The notes: generated from the sequence alone by a model not told the origin. Counted from the stretch's first letter, positions 43,961 to 53,114 are shown. The stretch: 64,000 nucleotides of DNA from Bacteroidales bacterium (GCA_017631875.1 JAGBSL010000014.1:3070-67069), one strand, 5' to 3'. Made by a program: numbers and translations.

Positions 43961-45352
43961 CTAAATCTGGCTGCCTAATATAGAAGCTTCCTGGCCGTCC
44001 TGGAGTCTGTTGAACTTCTTGAACAGTCTTCTCAGAAGTATTGCTGTGAGAGCTGCTGACAGTACATCCGAAACAGGGAAACTCATCCATACTCCGCTGG
44101 CTCCATGCCACAGAGGAAGGGCGTAAAGGAGCGGAAGCAGGAAGAGGATCTGCCTTGAAAGTGACAGTATGACTGACTTCTTCACCATGCCAAGACACTG
44201 GAAGAAGTTGGTTCCGATCATCTGGAATCCTACGATAGGGAAGCCTATCACCAGTATCCTTAGTCCGTGTGAGGCCATCTCCATCAGTGCTTCGTCATGG
44301 GTGAATATTCCGACGGCGATTCTTGGGAAGAACATTCCGATGATAAAGCAGATGCAGGTCACTATAGTGCCCAACTTAGCAGTCATCCAGAATACTTCCT
44401 TCACTCTCGAGTACTGCTTTGCACCGTAGTTGTATCCTGCAATAGGCTGCATGCCCTGGTTCAGACCCATGCATATCATGATAAACATGAATATCAATCT
44501 GTTACAGATTCCGTATGCTCCGATACCAAGGTCGCCGCTATAGTCGCGGAGTTGCTGGTTTATGAAGAGTGTTACCAGACATGCAGCGGCGTTCATGAGG
44601 AATGGTCCCATTCCGATGGCAAGCGAATCCTTTGCAACACGCATGTCAAGCTTGAAGATACCCTTCTCGAAGTGGAATGCCCTTTCCTTGTCACTGAAAT
44701 GCTTCAGCACTACAATCATGGCTACGGTCTGCGCGATCACTGTAGCCCATGCGGCACCCGCGATTCCCATATCGAACACGAAGATGAAGATAGGGTCAAG
44801 GATTGTATTGAACACGACCGTGAATATAGTGAGCGCCATTGCCTTCTTCGGGAATCCGGATGAACGCATGGCGGCGTTAAGGCCGAAATACACGTGCGTT
44901 ATGACGTTTCCTATGAGGATGATCGTAATGTACTCCTTAGCGTATGGAAGCGTATTCTCGCTGGCTCCGAAGAAATAGAGGATAGGGTCTATGAATATCA
45001 AGGCCGCTGCCATGAATATCAGTCCGATGATGATGTTCAGACTGACGACGTTTCCGAGAACCTTGTTTGCGGCCTTGTAGTTCTTCTGTCCCAGGAGGAC
45101 TGAAAGCATAACCGCTGCTCCGGCGCCTACAAGTGTGCCGAATGCTGTGGAGAGGTTCATCAGAGGGAAAGTGACAGCCAGACCGGAAATTGCGAGCGGA
45201 CCAACACCTTGTCCGATGAAGATGCTGTCCACCATATTATATAAAGACGCCGCTGTCTGCGCAATGATGGCAGGCAGGGCGTATTGCTTGAGAAGGCGGC
45301 CGATCTTCTCGGTGCCTAATTCGGTTGGAATTGAGGATTTTCCGGTGCTCAT
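43961..45352 (-). CDS. MATE family efflux transporter
   Basis: A 463-residue inner-membrane protein with twelve predicted helices in two similar halves; the family pattern is seen in LLKQYALPAIIAQTAASLYNMVDSIFIGQ and the repeated VGAGAAVMLS / GMQPIAGYNYGAK blocks. It exports drugs or metabolites against Na+ or H+. It starts one base after the FKBP lipoprotein stop, so it belongs to the same transcript. The substrate is unknown. Confidence 0.94.
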   Translation of the reverse strand: MSTGKSSIPTELGTEKIGRLLKQYALPAIIAQTAASLYNMVDSIFIGQGVGPLAISGLAVTFPLMNLSTAFGTLVGAGAAVMLSVLLGQKNYKAANKVLGNVVSLNIIIGLIFMAAALIFIDPILYFFGASENTLPYAKEYITIILIGNVITHVYFGLNAAMRSSGFPKKAMALTIFTVVFNTILDPIFIFVFDMGIAGAAWATVIAQTVAMIVVLKHFSDKERAFHFEKGIFKLDMRVAKDSLAIGMGPFLMNAAACLVTLFINQQLRDYSGDLGIGAYGICNRLIFMFIMICMGLNQGMQPIAGYNYGAKQYSRVKEVFWMTAKLGTIVTCICFIIGMFFPRIAVGIFTHDEALMEMASHGLRILVIGFPIVGFQMIGTNFFQCLGMVKKSVILSLSRQILFLLPLLYALPLWHGASGVWMSFPVSDVLSAALTAILLRRLFKKFNRLQDGQEASILGSQI

Positions 45353-45353
45353 C

Positions 45354-46427
45354 TTACTTCTTTTCAGGCTTTGCTACAAGCTCGATTTCAAAGATAAGCG
45401 GTGCGTAGCCCGGTATGCTCGAGCCGCTGCCGGAGACTCCATATCCGTATGGTGAGTAGAATACTCCCACGCCTTTCTCCATTGCCCTCATCTGCCAGAG
45501 AGTCATTGCGAATCCCGGAATCATGTCAGACTTGGACGATGTCATTGTAAGGTCTTCGTACTTCTCTGCCCAGTTAATCTGCATCGGCTCGTATGTCTTT
45601 GACGAAGAATAGAGATTGTTGTCTTTGGCTACTCTCTCTATGTTGGTGTCGAAAACGAGTCCGTTGAGGAGTTTTCCCGTATAGTTGATGTAAAGGACCG
45701 TGTCTTTCTTGAATGATGTCGTGTCCTGAGGTGCCGCGAGCTGCTTGTAGAAGAATCCTGTCTTTACGCTGTCAGCCTCGGCCATGCCGGCGAAGATCTG
45801 GTCGGCAGGAGTGCCTCCGATCGTTACCTTGTCATTGCCGAAGAATCTGACGATCGAGTCAATCTGCCACTTGTTAATGTCCTCTGTGAAGTCACGAACT
45901 GTGAGTTCGTATATTGTAGACGTATAAGACGGACTGTCGTCCTCGTCGTAATAATCGAGATACTCCTGTGCACTGGCGAATTCCTTTGCAGTCATAAGCC
46001 AGCTTGGTACAATTATTTTCCTGTAGCCTCCCACCTTCATTCCGTAAAGGGCGTCGCCTACACCGGCCTGAATGGTCGTCTTGTATGTGGTCAGGAACTT
46101 TGGACCATAGTAGTTTGTGATTGAATAGTCTCCAAGCTGCTTTGCTGTCTTTTCATCAGTGTATGAAGATATGTTACCCTCGAGGCTTGAAATCTTATAA
46201 TCTACGAGTGCATATCCGTTATCGGTAACATCTGCACCATTCCCCTCTTGTTCGTCAATCACATAGATACCGAGTCCCGTCGGTTCTATACCAGGATGAT
46301 TCATCTGCATCCATGCGTCGAAATAGCGCTTGTTTGCCTCGTTGGGTCCTGGTGTTACGGTTTTTGCACAACCTGCAAGGAGCAGGGTCGCTGCAATGTA
46401 TAATGCTGTCGATAATGCTTTCTTCAT
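45354..46427 (-). CDS. FKBP-type peptidyl-prolyl isomerase lipoprotein (two domains)
   Basis: A 357-residue lipoprotein (lipobox LAGC). Residues 45-175 and 215-350 are FKBP-like modules; the second has YINYTGKLLNGLVFDTN, MIPGFAMTLWQMRAMEKGVGVFYSPYGYG and PGYAPLIFEIELV, close to the classic fold. The first is more diverged. It probably assists folding of periplasmic or outer-membrane proteins. A -7 box at 46451-46458 provides a promoter inside the longer minus-strand run. Confidence 0.9.
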   Translation of the reverse strand: MKKALSTALYIAATLLLAGCAKTVTPGPNEANKRYFDAWMQMNHPGIEPTGLGIYVIDEQEGNGADVTDNGYALVDYKISSLEGNISSYTDEKTAKQLGDYSITNYYGPKFLTTYKTTIQAGVGDALYGMKVGGYRKIIVPSWLMTAKEFASAQEYLDYYDEDDSPSYTSTIYELTVRDFTEDINKWQIDSIVRFFGNDKVTIGGTPADQIFAGMAEADSVKTGFFYKQLAAPQDTTSFKKDTVLYINYTGKLLNGLVFDTNIERVAKDNNLYSSSKTYEPMQINWAEKYEDLTMTSSKSDMIPGFAMTLWQMRAMEKGVGVFYSPYGYGVSGSGSSIPGYAPLIFEIELVAKPEKK

Positions 46428-46450
46428 TGTCTTAAATCATAATGAACTTG

Positions 46451-46458
46451 CAAAGATA
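46451..46458 (-). promoter_or_regulatory. -7 promoter box for FKBP-MATE-kinase-hydrolase run
   Basis: TATCTTTG on the minus strand, 23 bases before the ATG at 46427. Confidence 0.6.
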
Positions 46459-46477
46459 ATAAAAATCCTTTCTGTCG

Positions 46478-47014
46478 CTACTCGTTAGAGACTCCGATCA
46501 CCCATATTTTATAGAGCAGTGCGGAATTAACAGGAATCGTGCCAAAAACCTCATCGCCAAATCCGTATTTACCGGAAAAGGCAATTTCGCATACTTCTCC
46601 GGATTTTACCCCGATCAGGCCGTTCCTGACGCCCTCCAGCAGTTGGGTACTGCGCATGTCTGCCTCGAATATCTGATATTCGTCATCGGTGAGTGTAAAT
46701 CCCGCTCCTGCTGCCGTCTCCTGATGGTTTGTAGCGAAAAGTGACGATGGATTCGATGTGAATACATAGCCTGCATAGTAGAAAGATACGGATCCGCCTT
46801 CCTCAAGTGCCGGACCTGAGCCTTCGGTCTTGATAAGCCTTACGCTTCCCTTGTTGTACACCAGGTCGAGAGTGTCTTTTCCGCTCACTCTTGCCTTGGT
46901 CATGTATGCGTCGATCTGAGTGTCCTGCTTCGAGTAGAATGTTTCCAGTTTTTCCTTTACGCAGGAGCCTGTAGCCAGGCAGATGACGAGAAGTATGAGT
47001 ATTTTACTTTTCAT
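46478..47014 (-). CDS. FKBP-like lipoprotein
   Basis: A 178-residue lipoprotein (lipobox TGSC) with one FKBP-like domain: VSFYYAGYVFTSNPSSLFATN, LLEGVRNGLIGVKSGEVCEIAFSGKYGFG and PVNSALLYKIWVIGV. It lies directly upstream of the two-domain FKBP gene and overlaps the nrnA stop by 11 bases. Folding help in the periplasm is likely; enzymatic activity is not certain because several active-site aromatics are changed. Confidence 0.85.
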   Translation of the reverse strand: MKSKILILLVICLATGSCVKEKLETFYSKQDTQIDAYMTKARVSGKDTLDLVYNKGSVRLIKTEGSGPALEEGGSVSFYYAGYVFTSNPSSLFATNHQETAAGAGFTLTDDEYQIFEADMRSTQLLEGVRNGLIGVKSGEVCEIAFSGKYGFGDEVFGTIPVNSALLYKIWVIGVSNE

Positions 47015-48047
47015 GTTCGGTCATGTATATGTGGGTGTGCTTTTCAATGTATTCCGCAACTTCGTTTATCGGTATGTGCAGCTTACCTCCTGCGGCGTTT
47101 TCATGTCCTCCTCCGTTAAAGAAGAGCTTGGCGCATCTGTTCGCTGAAGTACCCCTTTTGGATCTGATGGATATCCTTACCTCTCCTGATTCTTCTCTTG
47201 CAAAAATGCTCATCCTTACTTTTCCAATGCTGAGAGGCTCATTTACAAATCCTTCTGTATCACCTTCCTGCATTTTGTATCCATATTGTGCCTTCTTGTC
47301 AAGCACCATGTATGCCACTCCGTCCTTGGTCACCTTCATAAGGTCCTTGAGCATGAATCCCTTGAGTCTTAGTCTGCTCTCGCTGTGCTCCTGATTGAGT
47401 TTCTGGAGGATCATGTCGCGGTCTACTCCTGCACGTAGCAGGTCTGAAGCCATTGCAAGCGTTGACGGGTATACGGAATTTCCGAAGTTGTTGGTGTCTG
47501 TGGTCATTCCGGTCATAAGAGCGGTGGCAACTTCCATCGGTAGGTTTTCAGCCTTGCCGTCTATCTGTGGCATCGCCATGAGAATCCAGAAAAGGAGTTC
47601 CGATGCAGATGAGATGTCATTTTGAGAGAATGAGAGGTCGTAGAGTGACCTGTCCGGGTCAAGGTGGTGGTCGATCAATATCTTCTTTGCCTTGGATTCA
47701 GTCAGTGGCGTTTCCAGAGATCCAGTCCTATGGAATGCGTGGAAGTCCAGACATATGATCAGGTCGGCCTCTGTGATAGCGTCCAGAGCCTTCTGGTTGT
47801 TTTCTTCTCTGATAATGAGCGACTTCTGTGGAATGGCGTCTTTGATGAATCCGAGGAATCTGGGACAGCTGTCATTTAGGACCAGAAGTCTGTCGTCCTT
47901 TCCGCAAAGACCCAGGAAATGAAACATCGCTGCGCTGCTGCCGATTGCGTCACCGTCAGGCTTGGCGTGAGTTACAATTATTGGGTGTCTTGCTTCTTCG
48001 ATCAGTCTTATGAATGTCTTTATGTTCTCTGGTGTTATGTCTTTCAT
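47004..48047 (-). CDS. nrnA: DHH family phosphoesterase (NrnA-like)
   Basis: A protein of about 347 residues with the DHH/DHHA1 architecture of nanoRNases and pAp phosphatases: THAKPDGDAIGSSAA, LDFHAF, DHHLDPD, and the C-terminal GGGHENAAGG. It degrades 2-5 nucleotide RNAs and/or 3',5'-pAp. ATG 48047 (MKDITPENI) was preferred to the longer frame, as two -7 boxes lie at 48072-48087. It heads the minus-strand run that includes the FKBP lipoproteins. Confidence 0.92.
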   Translation of the reverse strand: MKDITPENIKTFIRLIEEARHPIIVTHAKPDGDAIGSSAAMFHFLGLCGKDDRLLVLNDSCPRFLGFIKDAIPQKSLIIREENNQKALDAITEADLIICLDFHAFHRTGSLETPLTESKAKKILIDHHLDPDRSLYDLSFSQNDISSASELLFWILMAMPQIDGKAENLPMEVATALMTGMTTDTNNFGNSVYPSTLAMASDLLRAGVDRDMILQKLNQEHSESRLRLKGFMLKDLMKVTKDGVAYMVLDKKAQYGYKMQEGDTEGFVNEPLSIGKVRMSIFAREESGEVRISIRSKRGTSANRCAKLFFNGGGHENAAGGKLHIPINEVAEYIEKHTHIYMTEHEK

Positions 48048-48071
48048 TCTTGAAGCATGTGTTTGGTGGTG

Positions 48072-48079
48072 CAAAATTA
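48072..48079 (-). promoter_or_regulatory. -7 promoter box for nrnA
   Basis: TAATTTTG on the minus strand; an identical box follows at 48080-48087. Confidence 0.5.
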
Positions 48080-48112
48080 CAAAATTATATTGCAATTCAT
48101 AAATGAATTTCC

Positions 48113-48120
48113 TAACTTTG
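48113..48120 (+). promoter_or_regulatory. -7 promoter box for 48158-51832 run
   Basis: TAACTTTG, 37 bases before the ATG at 48158. Confidence 0.6.
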
Positions 48121-48157
48121 TCCGTCCTTTGGAAAAAAGAAAATAAAACAATAAATA

Positions 48158-48862
48158 ATGGGAACAATTATCAGAAAGGTTTTCACTTACCTTATCCTTC
48201 CAGTCTGCATCGCAGCTCTGGTTTATTTCAATGTCGAGAGCATCAAGGAACCAGTTGAGTTCAAGAAGCACAGAGAGTACCGCGAGAGCGTGGCTATTCA
48301 GAGACTTAAGGATATCCGTGATCTTCAGGTAGCGTTCAAGAACGTACATGCGCACTATGCTTCTACAGTAGACTCTCTCAAGTGGTTCTACAATGAGGGC
48401 AAGATGAAGATCGTTCTTCAGGTCGGATCTAAGGATGACTCTCTTGCGATGGCTAACACCAAGAAGTACACTCAGAAGTACCGCAACCTCAAGAAGGATC
48501 AACTTAACCAGAAGCTCCATGAGCTTTATCTTGCAGGCGAGCAGAACCTCGTGTTTGAAGTTACAAGTGAGATTCCTGTAAAGGATACGCTCTTCACACA
48601 TCGTACAGATTTCTGTGTAGACTCTCTCGCATTCATTCCTTTCAGCGGTGATTCTGTCATCATGGAGTCTACAATCAAGAAGGTGTCAGGTGTGAACGTA
48701 CCTCTCTTCGAGGCTTCGATGCCGTTCAAGTCGCTCCTCAAGGGTCTTAACAATCAGCTCAGAGTCAATCTTGATGCTGAGAGAGAGGATCAGGGACGCT
48801 ACAAGGGACTTCAGGTCGGCAGCGTGACACAGCCTAACAATAATGCTGGTAACTGGGAGTAG
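48158..48862 (+). CDS. uncharacterised single-pass membrane protein
   Basis: A 234-residue protein with one N-terminal membrane segment (about residues 8-25: FTYLILPVCIAALVYFNV). A polar helical stretch rich in Lys and Glu (30-70) and a mixed domain follow, with no motif I recognise. The N-in signal-anchor pattern suggests most of it is outside the cytoplasm. It is the first gene of a unit with DUF3822, rsmD and a SulP transporter; only 10 bases separate its stop from the DUF3822 start. Codon use is that of a well-expressed gene. Its function is unknown. Confidence 0.75.
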   Translation: MGTIIRKVFTYLILPVCIAALVYFNVESIKEPVEFKKHREYRESVAIQRLKDIRDLQVAFKNVHAHYASTVDSLKWFYNEGKMKIVLQVGSKDDSLAMANTKKYTQKYRNLKKDQLNQKLHELYLAGEQNLVFEVTSEIPVKDTLFTHRTDFCVDSLAFIPFSGDSVIMESTIKKVSGVNVPLFEASMPFKSLLKGLNNQLRVNLDAEREDQGRYKGLQVGSVTQPNNNAGNWE

Positions 48863-48872
48863 TCATACGACT

Positions 48873-49553
48873 ATGATAGATACAGAAAACAGGATATCCA
48901 TTCAAGTCGGCTTGAGTGGATATTCTTTTAGGATATATGCCGATGGTCGCGAGCACTCTTCCGAATGGATGAGTGCTGAGCGCATTTTTAACACACCTGA
49001 GTTCGGACGACGATACACTCAGGTGGACGTGTCTGTCTTTACCCCGAAGTTCGCACTGGTTCCTAACGGATTCCATGCGCCTGAAATCTCAAGACAGATG
49101 CTTTCCGAAGTTGTGGTTCTGGATGAATCTGACCAGGTGGATCATGTCGAGGTTCCTCAGTTCGGTGCGGTGCTTCTTTATTCGCTCAGTCTTGGCGGAA
49201 CTCTTCCGAAGGTCGTATCGGAAACGGTGATACGTACAGACGGTTCCAAGGGCTGGATGCTGCCTGAACCGTATTACATGCTCTCCGCCATGTCTGACAT
49301 TCATGATTATAACAAGATCGTGGCTGCTTACATGGACGGATGGCTTTATCTTGCCATAGCACAGGGTAAGACCTTGATGCTTTGCAATTCGTTCCAGGCA
49401 CCAGACTTCACGACAGCTGAGTATTTTGTATTCCTGGCTATGAAGAAACTCCAATTGAACCCTGAGATGTCGTCGATCTATTTCAGGACCCATCTTACAG
49501 AAGAGCAGGAGATGTCTCTGTATAGATATTTTCGCAGTGTAGAACACATATAA
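48873..49553 (+). CDS. DUF3822 family protein
   Basis: A protein of about 226 residues of the Bacteroidota DUF3822 family, found next to rsmD in many genomes. It has an actin-like (ASKHA) repeat feel: ISIQVGLSGYSFRIY, FALVPNGF, and YMLSAMSDIHDYNKIVAAYMDGWLYLAIAQGKTLMLCNSF. No nucleotide-binding Gly-rich loop is obvious. Start ATG at 48873 (MIDTENRIS). Role unknown; coupling to rRNA methylation is only suggested by the neighbourhood. Confidence 0.85.
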   Translation: MIDTENRISIQVGLSGYSFRIYADGREHSSEWMSAERIFNTPEFGRRYTQVDVSVFTPKFALVPNGFHAPEISRQMLSEVVVLDESDQVDHVEVPQFGAVLLYSLSLGGTLPKVVSETVIRTDGSKGWMLPEPYYMLSAMSDIHDYNKIVAAYMDGWLYLAIAQGKTLMLCNSFQAPDFTTAEYFVFLAMKKLQLNPEMSSIYFRTHLTEEQEMSLYRYFRSVEHI

Positions 49554-49558
49554 TATAT

Positions 49559-50104
49559 ATGAGGATTATCGGAGGAAAATACAGGGGAAAAGCCATACTT
49601 CCGCCACAGGGTTATAAGGCACGCCCGACTACGGATTTCGCCAAGGAGGGCCTCTTCAATATACTCAATAATGAATATGAGATGGAGGGGTTGAAGGTCC
49701 TTGATCTTTTCGGCGGCACAGGAGCGATATCCTATGAGTTCGCTTCTCGTGGCGCTTCTATGGTGTATTGTGTCGAGATGGCGCCTTTGCACGCTAACTT
49801 CATAAAGTCACAGGCAGCTTCTCTCGGAATGAAGAATCTGACTGTGGTTCGCCACAATGTTTTCGAGTTCCTTGACATCTGTCATGAGAAATTTGATATA
49901 ATTTTTGCCGATCCACCTTATGCAATAGAAGGACTCGGAGACCTTCCTGACAAGGTCTTCTCCAAGGATATTCTGCATCCGGGTGCATATTTCATTCTTG
50001 AACATCCTGAAGAGTATAATTTCGAGTCGAATCCGTATTTCGTAAAGGAGCGTAAGTACGGCAATGTTCACTTCTCGTTTTTCGAGAAGCCATCAGAAAA
50101 GTAG
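49559..50104 (+). CDS. rsmD: 16S rRNA (guanine966-N2)-methyltransferase
   Basis: A 181-residue SAM-dependent enzyme that methylates G966 of 16S rRNA. Motifs: RIIGGKYRGKAI at the N-terminus, RPTTDFAKEGLFNIL, the SAM site VLDLFGGTGAISYEFASRG, and the catalytic FADPPY. It begins 5 bases after DUF3822. It is a normal-length member with no odd features. Confidence 0.95.
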   Translation: MRIIGGKYRGKAILPPQGYKARPTTDFAKEGLFNILNNEYEMEGLKVLDLFGGTGAISYEFASRGASMVYCVEMAPLHANFIKSQAASLGMKNLTVVRHNVFEFLDICHEKFDIIFADPPYAIEGLGDLPDKVFSKDILHPGAYFILEHPEEYNFESNPYFVKERKYGNVHFSFFEKPSEK

Positions 50105-50122
50105 TGTTTTAAATTATAGTGT

Positions 50123-51832
50123 ATGAAATTTAACCTTAAAGACGTATTCCAGCCCAAGCTATTCGGACTGTTCGGTAAAGGTCAGTATGATGGAAAGACC
50201 TTTACATCTGACCTTATTGCCGGTATCATTGTCGGTATCATCGCATTGCCTTTGGCAATTGCATTTGGTATCGCCAGCGGCGTGACCCCTCAGCAGGGTC
50301 TCATCACGGCTATCGTTGCCGGATTCCTTATTTCATTCTTTGGCGGATCGAACTTCCTTATCGGAGGTCCTACCGGAGCATTTATCGTTATTGTAGCGGG
50401 TATTGTAGGCCAGTATGGCATGCAGGGCCTCATCATAGCGACCATCATGGCCGGTGTATTCCTTGTTGTGATGGGAGTATGTAAGATGGGAGCTATCTTC
50501 AAATTCATCCCTTATCCAATCGTGGTCGGATTCACCAGCGGTATCGCCCTGACAATCTTCTCAACCCAGATGAAGGACTTCTTCGGCCTTCCGCTTGACC
50601 TCCAGGTGCCTGCAGGCTTCATCCCGCAGTGGGGATGCTACTTCCAGAACATCGGAAGCATCAACTGGATCGAGTTCGCGATGAGTATGCTCTGCCTTGT
50701 CATCTGCTTCAGTTGGGGCAAGGTAACCAAGAAGGTTCCGGGATCGCTTATCGCTCTGATCATCGGTACTGTCGTTTCTGTGCTTCTGAGCAAGTTCGGA
50801 GGCATCGAGCTCGCAACTATCGGATCCAAGTTCCCAGAGCTTGCAAACGGTCTTCCTATGCCGAAGCCGGTTGCTCCGGAGTTTGACTATGAGACGATCA
50901 AGGGTCTGGTTTCACCTGCATTCACAATCGCAATCCTCTGCGCAATCGAGTCTCTCCTTGCTGCAATGGTAGCTGATGGTGCGACAGGTAAGCAGCACCA
51001 TGCCAACACTGAGCTTATCGGTCAGGGTATCGCGAACATCGTGACGCCTCTCTTCGGAGGTATCCCTGCGACAGGTGCTCTTGCAAGAACAATGGCCAGC
51101 ATCAATAACGGCGGAAAGAGCCCGGTGACCGGTATCATCCATGCTGTGGTTCTCCTGCTGATCTACCTCTTCCTCATGCCGTATGCGGTATATATCCCGC
51201 TTTCATGTCTTGCCGCAATCCTCGTTCAGGTTGCCTACAACATGAGTGAGTGGAGGACATTCAAGTATCTCCTCCGCGGAGACAAGTCGGATGTGGCTGT
51301 GCTTCTGATCACATTCTTCCTTACCGTGATCGTAGACCTTACAGTGGCTATCGAGGTAGGTGTCGTGCTTGCTATCGTTCTCTTCGTTCGCCGTGTGATG
51401 GAGACTTCGCACATCAATGTGCTTCAGGACAATACGCTTGCTGCAACTGAGGATCCTGAGAAGGCGGCGATGGAGAATACAGACCGTCTTGAAATCCCAG
51501 AGGGAGTCGAGGTGTATGAGATTGACGGACCTTTCTTCTTCGGTCTTGCCAGCCGTTTCGAGGAGCTTGAGAAGATGAAGAAGTCAGGTGAAACAAAGGT
51601 GCGTATCATCAGAATGCGCCGTGTGCCGTTCATTGATTCGACAGGTGTCAACAACCTCCGTAACCTTTGCGAGCGTACCCGCAAGAGGGGAGTGACAGTG
51701 ATCCTTTCCGGTGTAACTGAGAAGGTGCAGGCTACCCTTGAGAAGTTCGGGGTTGACAAGGAAATCGGTGCGGAGAACATCTTCCCGCATATCGTTCCTG
51801 CCCTTGAGAAGGCAAACGAGCTTGTAAAGTAA
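50123..51832 (+). CDS. SulP family anion transporter with STAS domain
   Basis: A 569-residue membrane protein. The transport core has the SulP pattern LIAGIIVGIIALPLAIAFGIASGV and PATGALARTMAS. A cytoplasmic STAS domain lies at about 455-565, with the conserved DSTG (FIDSTGVNNL). SulP proteins carry sulfate, bicarbonate or other anions, often with Na+ or H+; the actual substrate is not clear. It is the last gene of the unit, 18 bases after rsmD, and is convergent with nadD with only 6 bases between the stops. Confidence 0.92.
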   Translation: MKFNLKDVFQPKLFGLFGKGQYDGKTFTSDLIAGIIVGIIALPLAIAFGIASGVTPQQGLITAIVAGFLISFFGGSNFLIGGPTGAFIVIVAGIVGQYGMQGLIIATIMAGVFLVVMGVCKMGAIFKFIPYPIVVGFTSGIALTIFSTQMKDFFGLPLDLQVPAGFIPQWGCYFQNIGSINWIEFAMSMLCLVICFSWGKVTKKVPGSLIALIIGTVVSVLLSKFGGIELATIGSKFPELANGLPMPKPVAPEFDYETIKGLVSPAFTIAILCAIESLLAAMVADGATGKQHHANTELIGQGIANIVTPLFGGIPATGALARTMASINNGGKSPVTGIIHAVVLLLIYLFLMPYAVYIPLSCLAAILVQVAYNMSEWRTFKYLLRGDKSDVAVLLITFFLTVIVDLTVAIEVGVVLAIVLFVRRVMETSHINVLQDNTLAATEDPEKAAMENTDRLEIPEGVEVYEIDGPFFFGLASRFEELEKMKKSGETKVRIIRMRRVPFIDSTGVNNLRNLCERTRKRGVTVILSGVTEKVQATLEKFGVDKEIGAENIFPHIVPALEKANELVK

Positions 51833-51838
51833 GATTGA

Positions 51839-52399
51839 TTACATAAGCCAGGCGCTTGCGTCTTGGCCTGAGGCGATAGCCTCGCGGATAGTGGTCGACG
51901 ACATGTCGACCATTTCTGCGTTCAATAGGGTGATCTTGTAGTCTTGATCTTCTGCCATAAGGTTTGCCTTTATGGTACCGAGATCAAATCCTGTGCGTGG
52001 GAATACCGCTACGCCGTATTCCTTGAGGATACGTTTATAATCGCGCCAGTTTCGGATGCATGCGAGGTTGTCGGCTCCTATCACGAGGGTGAAGGCGTTT
52101 TCGGGCTCGCGCTCTTTCAGTGCATCCAGTGTGCGGATTGTGTAATGCGGCTCAGGCATCTGAAGCTCTATGTCGTCAACGCGAACCTTCAGTTCTGGGT
52201 GCCTTGCTACAGCCTCGACTGCGGCCTTGTAGCGCTCCTGTCCCGTGGCACTGCTGATGCCATCTTTGAGCGGATTCTTAGGTGATACTATCAGATAGAC
52301 ATAATCAAACCCTGTCACTTCGGTCATGTGCTTCATGATTGCAAGGTGACCGATGTGCAGGGGATTGAATGATCCGCTATAAATAGCTATTCTTTTCAT
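51839..52399 (-). CDS. nadD: nicotinate-nucleotide adenylyltransferase
   Basis: Joins nicotinate mononucleotide and ATP to form deamido-NAD. About 186 residues with the nucleotidyltransferase signature IYSGSFNPLHIGHL and the C-terminal MSSTTIREAI. The ATG at 52399 matches the conserved MKRIAIYSGSF; the frame is open further into the repeat region upstream. It is downstream of gmk with a 99-base spacer holding two hairpin repeats. Confidence 0.94.
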   Translation of the reverse strand: MKRIAIYSGSFNPLHIGHLAIMKHMTEVTGFDYVYLIVSPKNPLKDGISSATGQERYKAAVEAVARHPELKVRVDDIELQMPEPHYTIRTLDALKEREPENAFTLVIGADNLACIRNWRDYKRILKEYGVAVFPRTGFDLGTIKANLMAEDQDYKITLLNAEMVDMSSTTIREAIASGQDASAWLM

Positions 52400-52515
52400 A
52401 TTATAATTTCGTCCCCGCTCGGGACGGCTTCGAAAACTTTGCAAAGTTTTCCTTATATTATAATTTCGTCCCTACCCGGGACGGCTCGAAAACTTTGTTT
52501 AACAAAGTTTTCTCG
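52400..52515. repeat. tandem hairpin repeat between gmk and nadD
   Basis: Two related units of about 53-60 bases, each with an ATTATAATTTCGTCCC opening, a small stem CGTCCC..GGGACG with a different five-base loop, and a longer palindrome GAAAACTTT..AAAGTTTTC. The second unit extends into the 3' end of gmk and supplies its last codons. It probably modulates read-through from gmk into nadD. Confidence 0.75.
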
Positions 52516-53077
52516 CGAGAAAGTCGCCCACGACTTTCTCAGCTTCAGCCTTTGCAGTCTTGAGGTCGTCATTGATGAGGACATAGTCGAACTTGCCGGC
52601 TGCGAATTCCATCTCAGAGGCGGCTTTCGCAACTCTTCTGTCAATCGCCTCCTGCGAGTCAGTGCCTCGTCCTACGAGTCTTTCGCGGAGAATGTCTACC
52701 GATGGGGCCTGGATGAATATCGACAGGGCCTGCTCTCCGAATATCCTCTTCAGGTTTACGCCGCCCTGGACGTCTATGTCGAAGATGATGGTATTGCCTT
52801 TTGCCCAGATTCTCTCGACCTCAGACTTCAGGGTTCCATAGAATGATCCGGCATACACTTCCTCGTACTCGACAAACTTCTCCTCGGCAATCATCCTGCG
52901 GAAGTCGTCAGCTGTGAAGAAATAATATTCCACTCCGTGCTGCTCCTGGCCTCTGGGTGCTCTGGATGTCGCTGAGATTGAGAATTCAAGCTCAGGATAG
53001 AGTCCAAGAAGGTGGTTTACGATGGTGCTTTTACCTGCTCCTGACGGTGCTGAGAAGATGATTACCTTATTATTCAT
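52499..53077 (-). CDS. gmk: guanylate kinase
   Basis: Phosphorylates GMP to GDP. About 192 residues, normal length. Walker A SAPSGAGKST near the N-terminus, the GMP site SATSRAPRGQEQHGVEYYF and the VDIDVQGG segment are clear. ATG 53077 (MNNKVIIF) was selected; a much longer open frame upstream crosses the promoters and is not coding. The stop lies in the hairpin repeat region. Confidence 0.95.
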   Translation of the reverse strand: MNNKVIIFSAPSGAGKSTIVNHLLGLYPELEFSISATSRAPRGQEQHGVEYYFFTADDFRRMIAEEKFVEYEEVYAGSFYGTLKSEVERIWAKGNTIIFDIDVQGGVNLKRIFGEQALSIFIQAPSVDILRERLVGRGTDSQEAIDRRVAKAASEMEFAAGKFDYVLINDDLKTAKAEAEKVVGDFLARKLC

Positions 53078-53096
53078 ATATATTTTCAATTTTTCG

Positions 53097-53104
53097 CAAA
53101 AATA
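53097..53104 (-). promoter_or_regulatory. -7 promoter box for gmk
   Basis: TATTTTTG on the minus strand, 19 bases before the ATG at 53077; only two bases from the divergent fba box. Confidence 0.55.
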
Positions 53105-53106
53105 GT

Positions 53107-53114
53107 TAAATTTG
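53107..53114 (+). promoter_or_regulatory. -7 promoter box for fba
   Basis: TAAATTTG, 47 bases before the ATG at 53162; nearly back to back with the gmk box. Confidence 0.6.

Noticed and set aside
43950..44198. Upstream extension of the cytidylate-kinase-like gene by 83 codons
   Set aside because: It runs over the end of the MATE transporter gene in another frame; the conserved start is MEKKIIINIG.
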